Source: an uncultured bacterium (GTDB lineage: Bacteria > Vulcanimicrobiota > Xenobia > Xenobiales > Xenobiaceae). Taken from it: DNA of 64,000 bases. Location: assembly GCA_934621605.1 (NCBI GenBank), contig CAKTUZ010000002.1:62001-126000 (forward strand), in the 5' to 3' direction. The translations under genes and the position numbers were made by a program. The notes beneath the pieces were generated by a model, which searched no databases, was not told where the DNA came from, and was given only the letters and a program-made list of their open reading frames with translations. Below are positions 1 to 9,800 of the stretch, one piece after another (positions within the stretch are counted from its first letter, which is position 1; each line of letters starts with the position of its first letter).

Positions 1-639
1 TTTGGAATCGTTTACTTTTTCCTTAGAGTCCGTCGCTGCATTTTCATTCTGTGCGACTTCAGGCATAACTCTGACCAATTCTGGATTAAGCACCTCTAAA
101 ATTTTACAAGAAACCAAACCAAAGGCCCAGCCTACCACTACGCGCCAAGCTATAATAAAAACCAAAATAGCGGCTAAAGGCTGCCCCAAGGTAAGCGGAC
201 TTTGCGAAATGCGCTGAGCAGCTTGGGATACATCTATCCCCAAAAAGATTACTCCGTTAAAGAAACCGCACAAACTGGCCACAATTCCCGCCACTATACA
301 GGCGCTCATAATACTTATCTTATTTAGTCCGAATTTGGCAAAAATTATATCCACAGTCAAAGCTTCGACAACTATGCAATAAAGGGCAAAAAACTTAAAG
401 CCGCCGGTTAAAATAAAGTTAACCGCTGCTGTAGCCAATCCGCACAGAGTAATAATACCAAAACGCGGAATACGGCTGAAAAGTACAGTGTAAACCATTA
501 CATTCAGGCCCACTAAAACAGAGCCTTTCATGGAAAAATTGATTAAGTGGAGCAAATTGCCAACCACTAATTCCAATACGGAATTACAACAAGTCAGCAT
601 AGCTGTAAAAGTAAGCTCTTTAACAGAAAGATTCTTCAT
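1..639 (-). CDS. ECF-type transporter S component-like membrane protein (3' end cut by window edge)
   Basis: 213 codons are readable on the minus strand from an ATG at 639 to the window edge with no stop, so the gene is incomplete. The product begins MKNLSVKELTFTAML and has about five or six hydrophobic segments (roughly residues 10-32, 40-56, 60-78, 82-100, 108-135 and 150-175), followed by an acidic, probably cytoplasmic tail (EVAQNENAATDSKEKVND). Size and topology resemble the substrate-binding S components of energy-coupling-factor vitamin transporters. No ligand-specific motif is recognisable and no EcfA or EcfT gene is visible. The start lies 20 bp inside the ModE-like regulator gene, so the two are probably co-translated. 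The family call is an inference from topology; another small multi-pass protein is possible. Confidence 0.5.
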   Translation of the reverse strand, partial: MKNLSVKELTFTAMLTCCNSVLELVVGNLLHLINFSMKGSVLVGLNVMVYTVLFSRIPRFGIITLCGLATAAVNFILTGGFKFFALYCIVVEALTVDIIFAKFGLNKISIMSACIVAGIVASLCGFFNGVIFLGIDVSQAAQRISQSPLTLGQPLAAILVFIIAWRVVVGWAFGLVSCKILEVLNPELVRVMPEVAQNENAATDSKEKVNDSK

Positions 640-1027
640 GACTATCCGACTCACTATTTTGGCTACCACACTGCTTAATCTTAACTTCTTCTACAGCTTG
701 CAAAAAATCACGCCAAGGCCCATAAGCAGCCTCATTTATTTTCTCCACCATAGTTTCATAATGACGCAATAATAAAAAAGCGCCCTCAGTAAGCTCAGCA
801 CCACCGTGATCGTGACCGCCGATAAATTTTTTCATCAGTTTTATGCCCAACTCTTTTTCTAAGGTGCTCAAAACTCGATGAGCTTTAGCGTAAGACATAT
901 TTAAATTAATAGCCGCTTTGCGAATAGAACCGTATTTTTCTACTCCGCGCAAAAGACTATAAGGGCCGGGCCCCATAAAACGTTGTCCATTTTCATCACA
1001 AATGCGCAGAAGAATCTTAATATCCAT
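620..1027 (-). CDS. ModE/LysR-type winged helix transcriptional regulator
   Basis: This 135-residue protein carries a ModE-like N-terminal winged helix-turn-helix. Residues about 17-75 include GPGPYSLLRGVEKYGSIRKA, the recognition-helix region MSYAKAHRVLSTLE, and the wing GGHDHGGAELT. Stand-alone ModE N-terminal proteins often regulate molybdate or other metal and cofactor genes. The molybdate-binding MOP domains of full-length ModE are missing, so the effector is unknown. The His-rich stretch GGHDHGG lies where family members usually have GGxxGGG. It overlaps the start of the downstream membrane protein gene by 20 bp, suggesting regulation of its own transporter operon. The fold call is fairly secure; the ligand and targets are inference. 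Confidence 0.75.
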   Translation of the reverse strand: MDIKILLRICDENGQRFMGPGPYSLLRGVEKYGSIRKAAINLNMSYAKAHRVLSTLEKELGIKLMKKFIGGHDHGGAELTEGAFLLLRHYETMVEKINEAAYGPWRDFLQAVEEVKIKQCGSQNSESDSHEESFC

Positions 1028-1169
1028 GAAAAAAATCTCTTTAAAGAAATCAGACCGCGAACTGAGCAGCTAAATTTCTTCAACTGAAAAAAACAAGCCG
1101 AAAAAAAAGTTCGCGAGGCGATTGCGTTATTTTTCTAAGAATATATCTCTTTCCTTTTTTATCTGTCGG

Positions 1170-1211
1170 AAAAACAACGCTTTGCCAATTTAACTTCAAA
1201 TTAACAAAGCG
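1170..1211 (-). terminator. Intrinsic terminator after the zincin gene
   Basis: On the minus strand a 7-bp stem (CGCTTTG at 1211-1205 with CAAAGCG at 1185-1179) encloses an AT-rich secondary hairpin and is followed by TTGTTTTT. It lies about 30 bp beyond the zincin stop codon and separates that gene from the ModE-like gene. The rest of the interval 1028-1238 shows nothing I can name. Confidence 0.55.
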
Positions 1212-1238
1212 CCTTGAAAAAAAGACTAACTTGTAAAT

Positions 1239-2753
1239 TTAGCCGCACACCAAAACGGAAGGTTTGGCTAAAGCCTTTCTCACCGCTTTAATCTGACCAG
1301 TTGGCACATTCAATAAAACGATTACGCTGCGATCTTTAGCTATAATTTCAGATTTTAAATCCGACTTTTTAAGAGCCTGAATAAATTCCTGAGCATCGCC
1401 TTCGCTGTCCCAAACGGTAGCCCAAATGGCAAAACTATCTCTATTTTCGGCCTTAGCAACCGACGTGATTGCCTGCGCCTTACCATTATTCTCAACCCTA
1501 CTTTTATCGAAACTGTGACTCTGATTACCTAAAGCAGCCGCGTCAACAACAGGCTGTCCTTTATTATCTAAGCCGTAACTTTCATAAGCCTGACTGTAAA
1601 CACGCCAAGTATCACCTCCCCAACCTCTGGCTACAGCTATTGACTGAGCATCTAAAAATTTTTCCGCCCAAGTACGAATAACATACTCTCCTGCCGTATC
1701 ATCACCTAAACTAACATAATTGCCAAAAGACTTAGGCAAAGCGCTTAAATCGATATTTTTGGGTAAATCTACCTTTTTGAGATGCTTAAAAGGATGAAGT
1801 ACATGTTCGGTAGACACGGGAGGCTCGGCAAAAGATAGGTTTATACCGCGCAATCCTTCTTGTTCTTGGATGGTTTGGCAAAATTCCAAACCACTTAAAT
1901 AAGGCATAAGAGTAACAGCTCTAACAATAAGAGGAGCTTGCTCTAATTGCGGAAATTGGTTGACGCCTTTTTCGATAAGTTTGGGAGAACCGACTACGTA
2001 TTTCGTAATAGTTTCTCCACTTAAACCCATAGAAGAGGCCAAATAATCAAACATAGTGCGAGTGGCGTCCCCTTCAGCTACAGCTGTCAAAGCCAACTCT
2101 TTATCGAGATTACCATCTACTTGCAAAAGCTTTTGACCTAAATTGAAATTTTGATCTTGCAAAGCGTGGCAAAGCTCGTGTACCAATAACAAATCGCTCA
2201 AATCAATATTAAATTGACTCAAAATTTTGCCTAACATACCATCGAGCTTGGGTTCTTGCAAAATGTCAGTTACGACCAATAAAACTTTATTGATAGTGTC
2301 GTAAAGACCACGCACTTGTTCAGAATAGAGCAAATCGGAGTAATTTTGGAAATTTTGCCCATTTTCCAGAAGTCCGAGATGATGAAAAAAGAGATCACGC
2401 CTACCTTGCACATAAGGCTTAGCAATCTTTCGATTAGTCTCCACCAAATAACGACCAGCCTCATCTTGTGTACAAAAATGACAATTGACAGATTCTTTAA
2501 AGTGTAAACCTCTGGCCCTCTGTACCTCGTTAATTAAACGCTGTACTTGTCTCTTGGCAGCTGCCGAATCATTATAATCATCAACTTTAACCTTTTGATT
2601 TTGTGCAATATATCGATCGCTCCGTTCGACCGGCCTAGACTGTTCCGGATCAGCCCAAACTGAAGAACAGCACAAAGCCCCCAAAGCTCCGACAAAAACT
2701 GTTGTAAATACATTTTTTTTCTGTTTATGCCAAATTTTACGGAAAACATTCAT
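1239..2753 (-). CDS. Secreted zincin-type metalloprotease, family not recognised
   Basis: I chose the ATG at 2753 (504 residues) rather than an upstream in-frame ATG at 2807, because it has a GAGA ribosome site and opens a classical signal peptide: basic MNVFRKIWHKQKK, a hydrophobic core to about residue 31, and a likely cut after SSVWA. The zinc motif HELCH is at residues 192-196 within HELCHALQDQ, a form seen in uncharacterised secreted bacterial zincins. A CHFC pair near residue 90 could form a disulfide or bind metal. The third zinc ligand is not obvious; AEGDATRTMFDY, about 50 residues after HELCH, offers a candidate Glu. Likely periplasmic or extracellular; substrate unknown. It lies 161 bp downstream of the EEP gene, separated by an inverted repeat. 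Confidence 0.6.
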   Translation of the reverse strand: MNVFRKIWHKQKKNVFTTVFVGALGALCCSSVWADPEQSRPVERSDRYIAQNQKVKVDDYNDSAAAKRQVQRLINEVQRARGLHFKESVNCHFCTQDEAGRYLVETNRKIAKPYVQGRRDLFFHHLGLLENGQNFQNYSDLLYSEQVRGLYDTINKVLLVVTDILQEPKLDGMLGKILSQFNIDLSDLLLVHELCHALQDQNFNLGQKLLQVDGNLDKELALTAVAEGDATRTMFDYLASSMGLSGETITKYVVGSPKLIEKGVNQFPQLEQAPLIVRAVTLMPYLSGLEFCQTIQEQEGLRGINLSFAEPPVSTEHVLHPFKHLKKVDLPKNIDLSALPKSFGNYVSLGDDTAGEYVIRTWAEKFLDAQSIAVARGWGGDTWRVYSQAYESYGLDNKGQPVVDAAALGNQSHSFDKSRVENNGKAQAITSVAKAENRDSFAIWATVWDSEGDAQEFIQALKKSDLKSEIIAKDRSVIVLLNVPTGQIKAVRKALAKPSVLVCG

Positions 2754-2850
2754 CGTTTTTTCTCTATTTTTCATAATAATTTTTACAAAAAAAAGCACAA
2801 AAGCCACGCCGCTAACTAATAGATAACGACGCGGCTCCCGCGAATTTTGA

Positions 2851-2883
2851 CTGCTTATATGCCTATGCTTGCCATATAAGCAG
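2851..2883. repeat. Perfect 11-bp inverted repeat between the EEP and zincin genes
   Basis: CTGCTTATATG at 2851-2861 is exactly complementary to CATATAAGCAG at 2873-2883, with an 11-nt spacer. On the minus strand it follows a T-run and a smaller AGCAG/CTGCT hairpin. It could end EEP transcription or be an operator for the zincin gene. There is no T-run after the stem on the minus strand, so a terminator role is uncertain. Confidence 0.5.
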
Positions 2884-2914
2884 AAAAAAAGTCTGCTTTT
2901 CCCAAATACTAGGC

Positions 2915-3973
2915 CTACTTAATCTTATTAAGATCCAAAACAACCTTAACAGGACGGTGATCGCTGGCTTTTTCTATTTCGGGAATATCAGCACATACTT
3001 TAGCACTGCCGGGAACAATGGCTGGCTTCAATTTATTATTTACCAAAATGTAGTCTAAAGCCGACTGGTAACGAGTATTGAAAAAGCTACGCCTCTCTAC
3101 TTCAGGCAAATGGCCCAACACATCGGTAAGGAAATTGCAACTGAGCAAAGGACGCAAAGTCTTGGCGTCAGGAGTATCGTTCAAGTCGCCACAAATAGCT
3201 ACTGGGTAAGAGCTCAAAGAACGAGCAATTTCTTTAACGCGGTTAGATTGAGCAATACGCTTAGCATCCGTTTTGGCGCCGCCTCGTTTACTCTTAAAGT
3301 GATTGACTAAAAGAGTGAAATTACTCTTATGCTTGAAATGAACTTCTAAACAGTCTCTGGAAAATACAGAAGCACGCTTACCGTCTTTTTGTGTGAATCT
3401 ATCTTGCATATGGGATACAGAGTTGCGTACCGGCACTTTGGAAAGAACACCCACATTTATACCGCGAATCCTGTCATTACCGGGAATAAGCACATAATAG
3501 GGATAACCGCTGCGCTTACTTAAATCGGAAATTACTTGGGCATTTTCTATCTCTTCAACACCAACAATATCGGCATTAACCTCCTGAAGCACAGAACTTA
3601 CCCGAGTAAGTTTATCGGCATATTCAGCTTCAGTGAGTACATCGTCGTTGTACGGATCATCAACCGTATCGAAGAAGTTTTCTAAATTCCAAGTGGCTAA
3701 AGTAATAACTTGTTTATTAAATTGCCCCTCATTTTGAGATACTACCGACTCTGACTTTTTGATTGCCTTCTTAGCTTTATTATTTTTGGCTAATTGACCG
3801 TAATCATTGGAGGCAGACTGCTCTTGCTGAGAAGCGATCTGTTCGTTTTGGATATCATCAGCCGCAGGAGTATCGCTACTGCAAGCCGCTCCGCTGGCCA
3901 AACATAAACCTGTTCCGACAAAGAAAGCCAATGAATAAATAAAACTTTTAACACTTTGCTTGGGAAGAGACAT
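2915..3973 (-). CDS. Secreted endonuclease/exonuclease/phosphatase (EEP) family protein
   Basis: This 352-residue protein has an N-terminal hydrophobic leader (about residues 10-30) ending in GAACSS, which might be a weak lipoprotein site. A charged, low-complexity linker (about 35-85) follows. From about residue 90 the EEP fold is evident: TWNLENFF (metal-binding Asn), VGVEEIEN (catalytic Glu), LLVNHFKSKRGG, AICGDLNDTPD (catalytic Asp/Asn), LDYILVN and the terminal SDHRPV (catalytic His). All core residues of the DNase I-like phosphodiesterase superfamily are present, so an active Mg-dependent nuclease or phosphodiesterase is expected outside the cytoplasm. The NHFKSKRGG form resembles secreted bacterial EEP nucleases rather than inositol phosphatases. 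The precise substrate cannot be deduced. Confidence 0.8.
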   Translation of the reverse strand: MSLPKQSVKSFIYSLAFFVGTGLCLASGAACSSDTPAADDIQNEQIASQQEQSASNDYGQLAKNNKAKKAIKKSESVVSQNEGQFNKQVITLATWNLENFFDTVDDPYNDDVLTEAEYADKLTRVSSVLQEVNADIVGVEEIENAQVISDLSKRSGYPYYVLIPGNDRIRGINVGVLSKVPVRNSVSHMQDRFTQKDGKRASVFSRDCLEVHFKHKSNFTLLVNHFKSKRGGAKTDAKRIAQSNRVKEIARSLSSYPVAICGDLNDTPDAKTLRPLLSCNFLTDVLGHLPEVERRSFFNTRYQSALDYILVNNKLKPAIVPGSAKVCADIPEIEKASDHRPVKVVLDLNKIK

Positions 3974-4069
3974 AAACCAAACCCCTCTTTAACAAAAAAA
4001 CCAAGCGACCGACTGCCTAACAACCGCGCCGCCCCGGCAAAACAACTTCTAACTACATAGCCTAAGAAA

Positions 4070-4939
4070 TTATTCTGGTAAAACCTCGCTGCCGAAAAGC
4101 TGATAAGCCCTGGCATATCTGCGGCTGTAAACCAAATCAATCAATTCGATTAAACCGAGTTTACTGCGTAAAATATGTCTCTCTTTGGAAATCTCGCGAT
4201 CCTTGAAAATACCCAACTTCTGGCAGGTCTCAAAAATCTCGTCCGACTCTTCTTGACTTTCACAAGGGTAAGTATGCTCACCGGCGCTGGCGCCCCAATT
4301 ATCTTTTTTCAAAACACCCAACAGGGCATTTTCATCAAAAGGAGCCATATAAGCCGAAGCAACCTCCTTGTAGACTTTTTCCCATTGTCCGATGATTACG
4401 GCAATATCTTCACTAATATCGCGATTGTGATCAGACTGATAGCAAGAGTGATAGCAAGAGTTAAAAACGACGCCTTCCTCGGTAATTTCACCTAAAATGA
4501 ATAGTTCGCAAATACGCGGCGAAGAGATCAACCACTGCCACTGTTGCTCACGACTAAAATTGTCCTTAAGCTCGTCATCTTTATGAGAAATGAGAATTTG
4601 AATTTGGAACTTAGAACCAAGCAAATCTTTAGCTTTGGATTCTAAACCGCCCACTATTTCATCAAGAGACGGAATTACGTCTATTTTAAGAAAAGGAGCT
4701 TTGCAAATTGCGCTGCCTGCAGGCTCGTTGGCGACAACGGTCTTGCCTTTAAAAGCTCCAAGCAAAGCAGAGAGTTTGGACTTAGAATCCGGCTGCACGG
4801 CCAGCTCGTAACTCCAAAAGGAAGCATCGGCCTTCACCCAGTCGATATCGTGTTCCAGGCGATAAGCAACAGCATAATATCTTAAAAATTTAGCTAAAAT
4901 TTCGCGGGTAATCATGGCCATAGGTTTGTACTTAAGCAC
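4070..4939 (-). CDS. Unknown cytoplasmic protein
   Basis: I do not recognise this 289-residue protein. The GTG start at 4939 has an AGGAA ribosome site 7 nt upstream; ATG codons at 4921 and 4915 are alternatives. There is no signal peptide or membrane segment. It is acidic, with a Cys/His-containing stretch CYHSCYQSDH near residue 170 and a Trp/Gln-rich segment REQQWQWLI near 130. The C-terminal part (from about 230) looks helical and charged. It is transcribed divergently from the Pfa operon and shares its upstream region, so a functional link is possible but unsupported. Confidence 0.55.
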   Translation of the reverse strand: MLKYKPMAMITREILAKFLRYYAVAYRLEHDIDWVKADASFWSYELAVQPDSKSKLSALLGAFKGKTVVANEPAGSAICKAPFLKIDVIPSLDEIVGGLESKAKDLLGSKFQIQILISHKDDELKDNFSREQQWQWLISSPRICELFILGEITEEGVVFNSCYHSCYQSDHNRDISEDIAVIIGQWEKVYKEVASAYMAPFDENALLGVLKKDNWGASAGEHTYPCESQEESDEIFETCQKLGIFKDREISKERHILRSKLGLIELIDLVYSRRYARAYQLFGSEVLPE

Positions 4940-5019
4940 GGACGATTCCTGCTCTATCCCTAAAGCAGCTTTCCGCTGAACTCAAAGAAAACAGTAATGA
5001 CACTTAGGTACATAAAAAT

Positions 5020-5048
5020 TTGACAGTCAAGCCAAACTTCAGTAAATT
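5020..5048 (+). promoter_or_regulatory. Sigma-70-type promoter of the Pfa operon
   Basis: A perfect -35 box TTGACA (5020-5025) is separated by exactly 17 bp from TAAATT (5043-5048), a 4/6 match to the -10 consensus. It would start transcription near 5055, about 140 nt before the first Pfa gene. Confidence 0.6.
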
Positions 5049-5054
5049 ACTAGG

Positions 5055-5140
5055 GAGTGCCCCTAATTGTCGGCTACTGAATCCGAAAAGGCAGGGCCTG
5101 AGCACAGAGAACGGCTTTGCTGTTCTCGTTCTCTTTTTTT
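5055..5140 (+). promoter_or_regulatory. Pfa operon leader with attenuator-like terminator hairpin
   Basis: Between the predicted start site and the first gene lies AGAGAACG (5106-5113), perfectly complementary to CGTTCTCT (5127-5134) and followed by a T-run to 5140. This is an intrinsic terminator geometry inside the 5' untranslated region. An overlapping alternative stem pairs GAGAAC (5107-5112) with GTTCTC (5122-5127). Just upstream, GTGC (5057-5060) can pair with GCAC (5102-5105), closing a 50-nt segment that holds CTGAATCCGAAAAGGCAG. The layout of closed domain plus terminator resembles a riboswitch or attenuator, but I recognise no known aptamer class. Confidence 0.45.
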
Positions 5141-5195
5141 AAAGGTAAAAAATAGCCGTTTTTTCAATGGCTAAAAGGATACAAACTATATCGAC

Positions 5196-6833
5196 ATGGC
5201 AAATTCCCGCATAAAAGCTATGGGCAGCTGGACTCAAGGCCACGATGCCGCTTCCCAAGATCCTGTTGCCGTTTTGCGTAATTTAAGAAATCCCGTTTTC
5301 GCCGTATCTTCACCTTCAGTATGGCAGGGGAAATCTCTTCCCTTCACTCTCTACGGAAATGGCTCTTGCCAATTTGCGCCCGCCTCATCGGCAGGAAGTC
5401 TGCCTCTTTTAGCCATGGCCCCTCCGCTATCGCCAGAAACCTTAGGCCAGGAGTCCTTCCGTCGTACCTACGCTCTGCGTTATGCTTGCCTTAGCGGTTC
5501 TATGGCTAATGCTATCGCTTCCGAAAATTTGGTTGTAGCTATGGCTAAATCCGGTATGATGGGATTTTTCGGTTCGGCTGGCCTCAATTTAGAGGAAGTA
5601 ACAAAGCATATACATTCTCTGAAAGAAAAACTTGGCGAGCTGCCTTACGGCCTTAATCTAATCCATAGTCCTTCCGATCCGCAGCTGGAAAACAAGATTG
5701 CCGAACTTTTTGTTGCCGAAAATGTCCGCTGTATAGAGGCTTCAGCTTTCTTGGGCCTGACTCCGGCGCTCTTGCATTACCGCTACAGCGGCCTTAAACG
5801 CTTGGCCGACGGCAGTATATATGTGCCACATCACGTCTTTGCTAAAATATCCAGGTTGGAAGTTGCTTCTAAATTGCTCTCTCCGCCGCCGTCGGAGATG
5901 ATTACCTCATTAGTTGCGCAGAATTTGCTAACCCAAGAAGAAGCCGAATTAGCCAGATTTGTGCCTCCAGCTTCAACTCTGACCGCCGAAGCCGACAGTG
6001 GCGGCCATACAGATAACCGTCCCGCCTTCGGTTTGTTGCCTTCAGTTATGAACTTGCGTGACCGTATGCAAGAGCGATTTGGCTGGAATGTGCCTGTGGG
6101 AGCGGCCGGAGGTGTTGCCACTCCCCAAGCTGCAGCGGCGGCTTTTGCCATGGGAGCAGCCTACGTAATGACCGGCTCTATAAATCAGGCTTGCGTAGAG
6201 TCCGGTTCCAGCGACGCAGTGCGCGAAATGTTAGCCAAAGCTTCTCCGGCCGATGTGGCTATGGCTCCAGCCGCCGATATGTTCGAAATGGGTGTCAACG
6301 TGCAAGTGCTGAAGTGGGGCACTATGTTCCCCGTTCGAGCCAAACGCCTCTATGAAATTTATCGTACTTACGCTTCCTTTGACGAAGTGCCAAACGCTAT
6401 AAAAGATCAAATCGAAAAAACTATGTTGCGTACCAGCTTCGCCGAAGCTTGGCAAAGTACCAAAGCCTTCTTCGCTAAACGCGATCCACGCCAAATTGTT
6501 AAAGCCGAAAATGATCCCAAACATATGATGGCTTTAGTATTTAGGTCTTATTTAGGCCAAGCTTCGCGTTGGGCCAATGCCGGATTACCAGATAGAAGAG
6601 CCGATTATCAGATTTGGTGTGGCCCTTCCATGGGTAGCTTTAATCAGTGGTGCAAAGGAACATTTCTAGAAAACGTAAAAGAGCGCCACGCAGATTTGGC
6701 AGCCTTGAATATTATGGCTGGAGCCTGTATTCTGACCCGCGCTGCCTTAATTGCCAATCAAGGGGTTGAAATCCCGGCTCAATGGAGCTGCTTTGAGCCT
6801 CTTCCTTTCCAAGAATTAGCTTTGCTGTTATAG
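5196..6833 (+). CDS. pfaD: PfaD-like enoyl reductase of a polyunsaturated/secondary lipid synthase
   Basis: This 545-residue protein is an FMN-dependent TIM-barrel enoyl reductase of the nitropropane dioxygenase/PfaD type. In Pfa pathways it acts in trans, reducing enoyl-ACP intermediates on the megasynthases. Visible features are a short N-terminal extension (residues 1-70, MGSWTQGHDAASQDP), the barrel start with MAKSGMMGFFGSAG, PYGLNLIHSP, the phosphate-binding region VPVGAAGGVATPQAAAAAFAMGAAYVMTGSINQA, and a C-terminal helical domain ending near residue 545 with GPSMGSFNQW. The length is typical for PfaD. The gene comes first in the operon, as in terrestrial myxobacterial pfa clusters, whereas marine gammaproteobacterial clusters usually end with pfaD. 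The next gene starts 11 bp after the stop. Confidence 0.9.
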   Translation: MANSRIKAMGSWTQGHDAASQDPVAVLRNLRNPVFAVSSPSVWQGKSLPFTLYGNGSCQFAPASSAGSLPLLAMAPPLSPETLGQESFRRTYALRYACLSGSMANAIASENLVVAMAKSGMMGFFGSAGLNLEEVTKHIHSLKEKLGELPYGLNLIHSPSDPQLENKIAELFVAENVRCIEASAFLGLTPALLHYRYSGLKRLADGSIYVPHHVFAKISRLEVASKLLSPPPSEMITSLVAQNLLTQEEAELARFVPPASTLTAEADSGGHTDNRPAFGLLPSVMNLRDRMQERFGWNVPVGAAGGVATPQAAAAAFAMGAAYVMTGSINQACVESGSSDAVREMLAKASPADVAMAPAADMFEMGVNVQVLKWGTMFPVRAKRLYEIYRTYASFDEVPNAIKDQIEKTMLRTSFAEAWQSTKAFFAKRDPRQIVKAENDPKHMMALVFRSYLGQASRWANAGLPDRRADYQIWCGPSMGSFNQWCKGTFLENVKERHADLAALNIMAGACILTRAALIANQGVEIPAQWSCFEPLPFQELALLL

Positions 6834-6844
6834 GAGTCTTTGTA

Positions 6845-9800
6845 GTGTCTTCTACCTGTAATAATAATCAAAATACTCCCATTGCCATTATCGGTATGGG
6901 ATGCCTGTTTCCTAAAGCCGACAATCGCCAGAGTTTCTGGCGCATTCTCCGTTCCGGCACCGATTGTATAGGTCCAGTTCCGGAAACTCACTGGTCGGTA
7001 AACGATTTATACGACGGAGATCACAGCAGCCCCGATCGTTGTTATGCCAAAGTTGGCGGATTCTTGGAGCCCTACCCCTTCGATCCCACCGAATTTAATA
7101 TTCCGCCGAATATATTGGAAGCTACCGATACTTCTCAGTTGCTCGGTTTAGTCGGTGCTAAGGCCGCTTTGGAAGACGCCGGTTACGGTACGGGCGGCAA
7201 GGAAGTGCCCAAAGATTCGACCAGTGTGATTCTAGGTGTCACCGGCGCTCTGGAAATGGTTATTCCTTTGGGGGCTCGTTTAGGCCACCCAAGATGGCGT
7301 AAGGCTTTGGCCGAAGCCGGTATAGATAAAGCCACTGCCGAAAAAGTTGTGGCCGGTATTGCCGACTCTTACGTATCTTGGCAAGAAAATTCATTTCCCG
7401 GCCTCTTGGGCAATGTAGTGGCTGGTCGTATTGCCAACCGCTTGGATTTACACGGTACCAACTGCGCCGTAGACGCAGCTTGCGCCAGTTCTTTAGCAGC
7501 TGTTCATTTAGCCGTGTCCGAACTCAGAGCGGGGGCGGCTGACATGGTCTTAACTGGCGGTACCGATACTTTTAATGACATCTTTATGTTTACTTGCTTC
7601 AGCAAGACTCCAGCTCTTTCAGATTCCGGCCACATTGCTCCTTTCTCAGAAGATTCCGATGGCACACTTTTGGGTGAAGGCGTGGGTATATTGGTACTGA
7701 AGCGTTTGGCTGACGCCGAAAGAGACGGCGACAGGATTTACGCAGTCATTAAGGGGTTAGGAGCTTCTTCTGATGGCAATTCCGGTGCTATATATGCTCC
7801 CAGTGCTGCCGGTCAAAGCTTAGCTTTGGAACGCGCTTACGCTGAGGCTGAAATAAATCCCGAGACAATAGGTGTAATTGAAGCTCACGGCACCGGTACT
7901 AAAGTAGGCGACGTCGTCGAATTTGACGCTTTAAAGAAAGTATTTAAAGGCGTAAATAAGGAGCACTCCTGCGCTTTAGGTACGGTTAAGTCACAGATAG
8001 GCCATACTAAAGCCTCTGCCGGAGCTGCCAGCTTATGCAAAGCTAGCCTTTCCCTTTTCCATAAAGTTATTTTACCAACTTTACATATTAGTCGTCCTAA
8101 TCCCAAATTAGGCATAGAAGAGACTCCTTTCTATCTCAGCACCGAAACTAAACCTTGGGTAGTCAAAGAAGGAGAAAAGCGCCGCAGCGGCGTCTCTTCC
8201 TTCGGTTTCGGTGGCAGCAATTTCCACGTCGTTTTGGAAGAATATGCTCCTAAACGCACTGCTCCGGCTTGGGACGGTTCTATACAGATCTGGGCTTTCA
8301 GCTCCCAAGAGCGCGAATATTTAATTGCTGACATTCGCAGCGCTGCCGCTTGCGCTGCTTACGAGAGTGCCTACCAAGCCGATTTATCGCGTCGCCATTT
8401 CGAGGCCGAAGCTCCCCAACGTGCCCTCTTAGTGTGCGGCCCGGCAGACTATGCTCAAAAACTTACTGAATTAGCCGACGCTTTGGAAGCCAATAAAGAA
8501 ACAACCGGCGAGCTTCCTGGCAATTGTTTCTACGGCGATTCTAACAGCGAATTAGGTAAACTGGCCTTCCTCTTCCCCGGCCAAGGTAGCCAATATGTGG
8601 GCATGGATCGCGAATTCTTCAGTATTTTCCCCGAAGCTTTGGCCGCTTTGGAAACAGCTCACAATACCTTGGAAGCCAGCCAAGATCCGGCTCGTTTAAT
8701 CTTCCCCATTAAGCGTTTTGTCGAGGGTGAAGACGCTGCCAATACCAAAGCCATTACCGATACCAAAGCTGCTCAACCTTGCTTAGGCGCCGTCGAATCT
8801 TCCGTGGCAGCTATTTTGCGCAGTTTCGGTGTAGAGCCTCAGGCTATGGCCGGCCACTCTTACGGCGAGCTGGTCGCCTTGCAGCAAGCTGGAGTTTACT
8901 CCCAAACTGATTTGTTCACCCTTTCCGCTTTACGCGGCTCGCTTATGGCTAAAGGCGACGGCGGACGCGGCGCCATGTCAGCAGTTTCCGCTCCTCTGGC
9001 TACTATTGAAGAGGTTGTGCAAGAAATCGGCGGCGACTTGGTATTAGCCAATCGCAATCACCCCACTCAGGGTGTCATTTCTGGTTCCAAAGAAGCCGTC
9101 AGCCAGGCTGAAGAGCTGTGCAAATCCAAACGCATTACTGCTCGCCGCTTGCAAGTATCGGCCGCTTTCCACAGTTCGCTTATGGCCACAGCCAAAGAGC
9201 CCTTCTGTGAGGCTTTGCATAAAACTGAAATGCATATACCGCAAGTTCCCGTCTATGCCGACGTTACCGGCCAAGCTTATGAAGCAGACACCGAAACTTT
9301 ACGCCGTATTTTGGGCGAGCAGCTGGTCAGTTCTGTACGCTTTATTGACATTATCGAAAATATGTATGCTGATGGCTTCCGCACTTTTATCGAAGTCGGC
9401 CCCAAAACTGTACTCACCGGCTTAGTGAAAAAGATCTTAGGCTCAAAAGCTCACCATATGCTTTCTACCGACGGACGCAAAGGCGGCGGGGAGTTACAAT
9501 GTTTAGCTCAGAGCTTAGCTCAATTGGCTGCCTTAGGCTATCCGGTAAAACTGAGCAAATGGGAAGAACCTGTCAGCGAGCCTCGCCACAAACGCATGAG
9601 CGTGCCGATCTGCGGCGCCAATTACCGTACACCCGGCAAACATGCTCCCGCTCCTTCCTGCGATCCTATTCAGCCGGTAGAAGGATACCAACCGCTGAAA
9701 TTCATCAGCGATAATCCTACAGTCAATCCCTCAGCGCCGCCGGAATTAGGTGAAATAGCTTTTGAGTCAGTCGAAGTTGCTAAGCCTGTGGCCACCCAAA

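Noticed and set aside
5041..5140. Known riboswitch (c-di-AMP, guanidine, TPP or fluoride) before the Pfa operon
   Set aside because: Only short word similarities such as AATCCGAAAAGG were seen; the conserved cores of these classes are absent.
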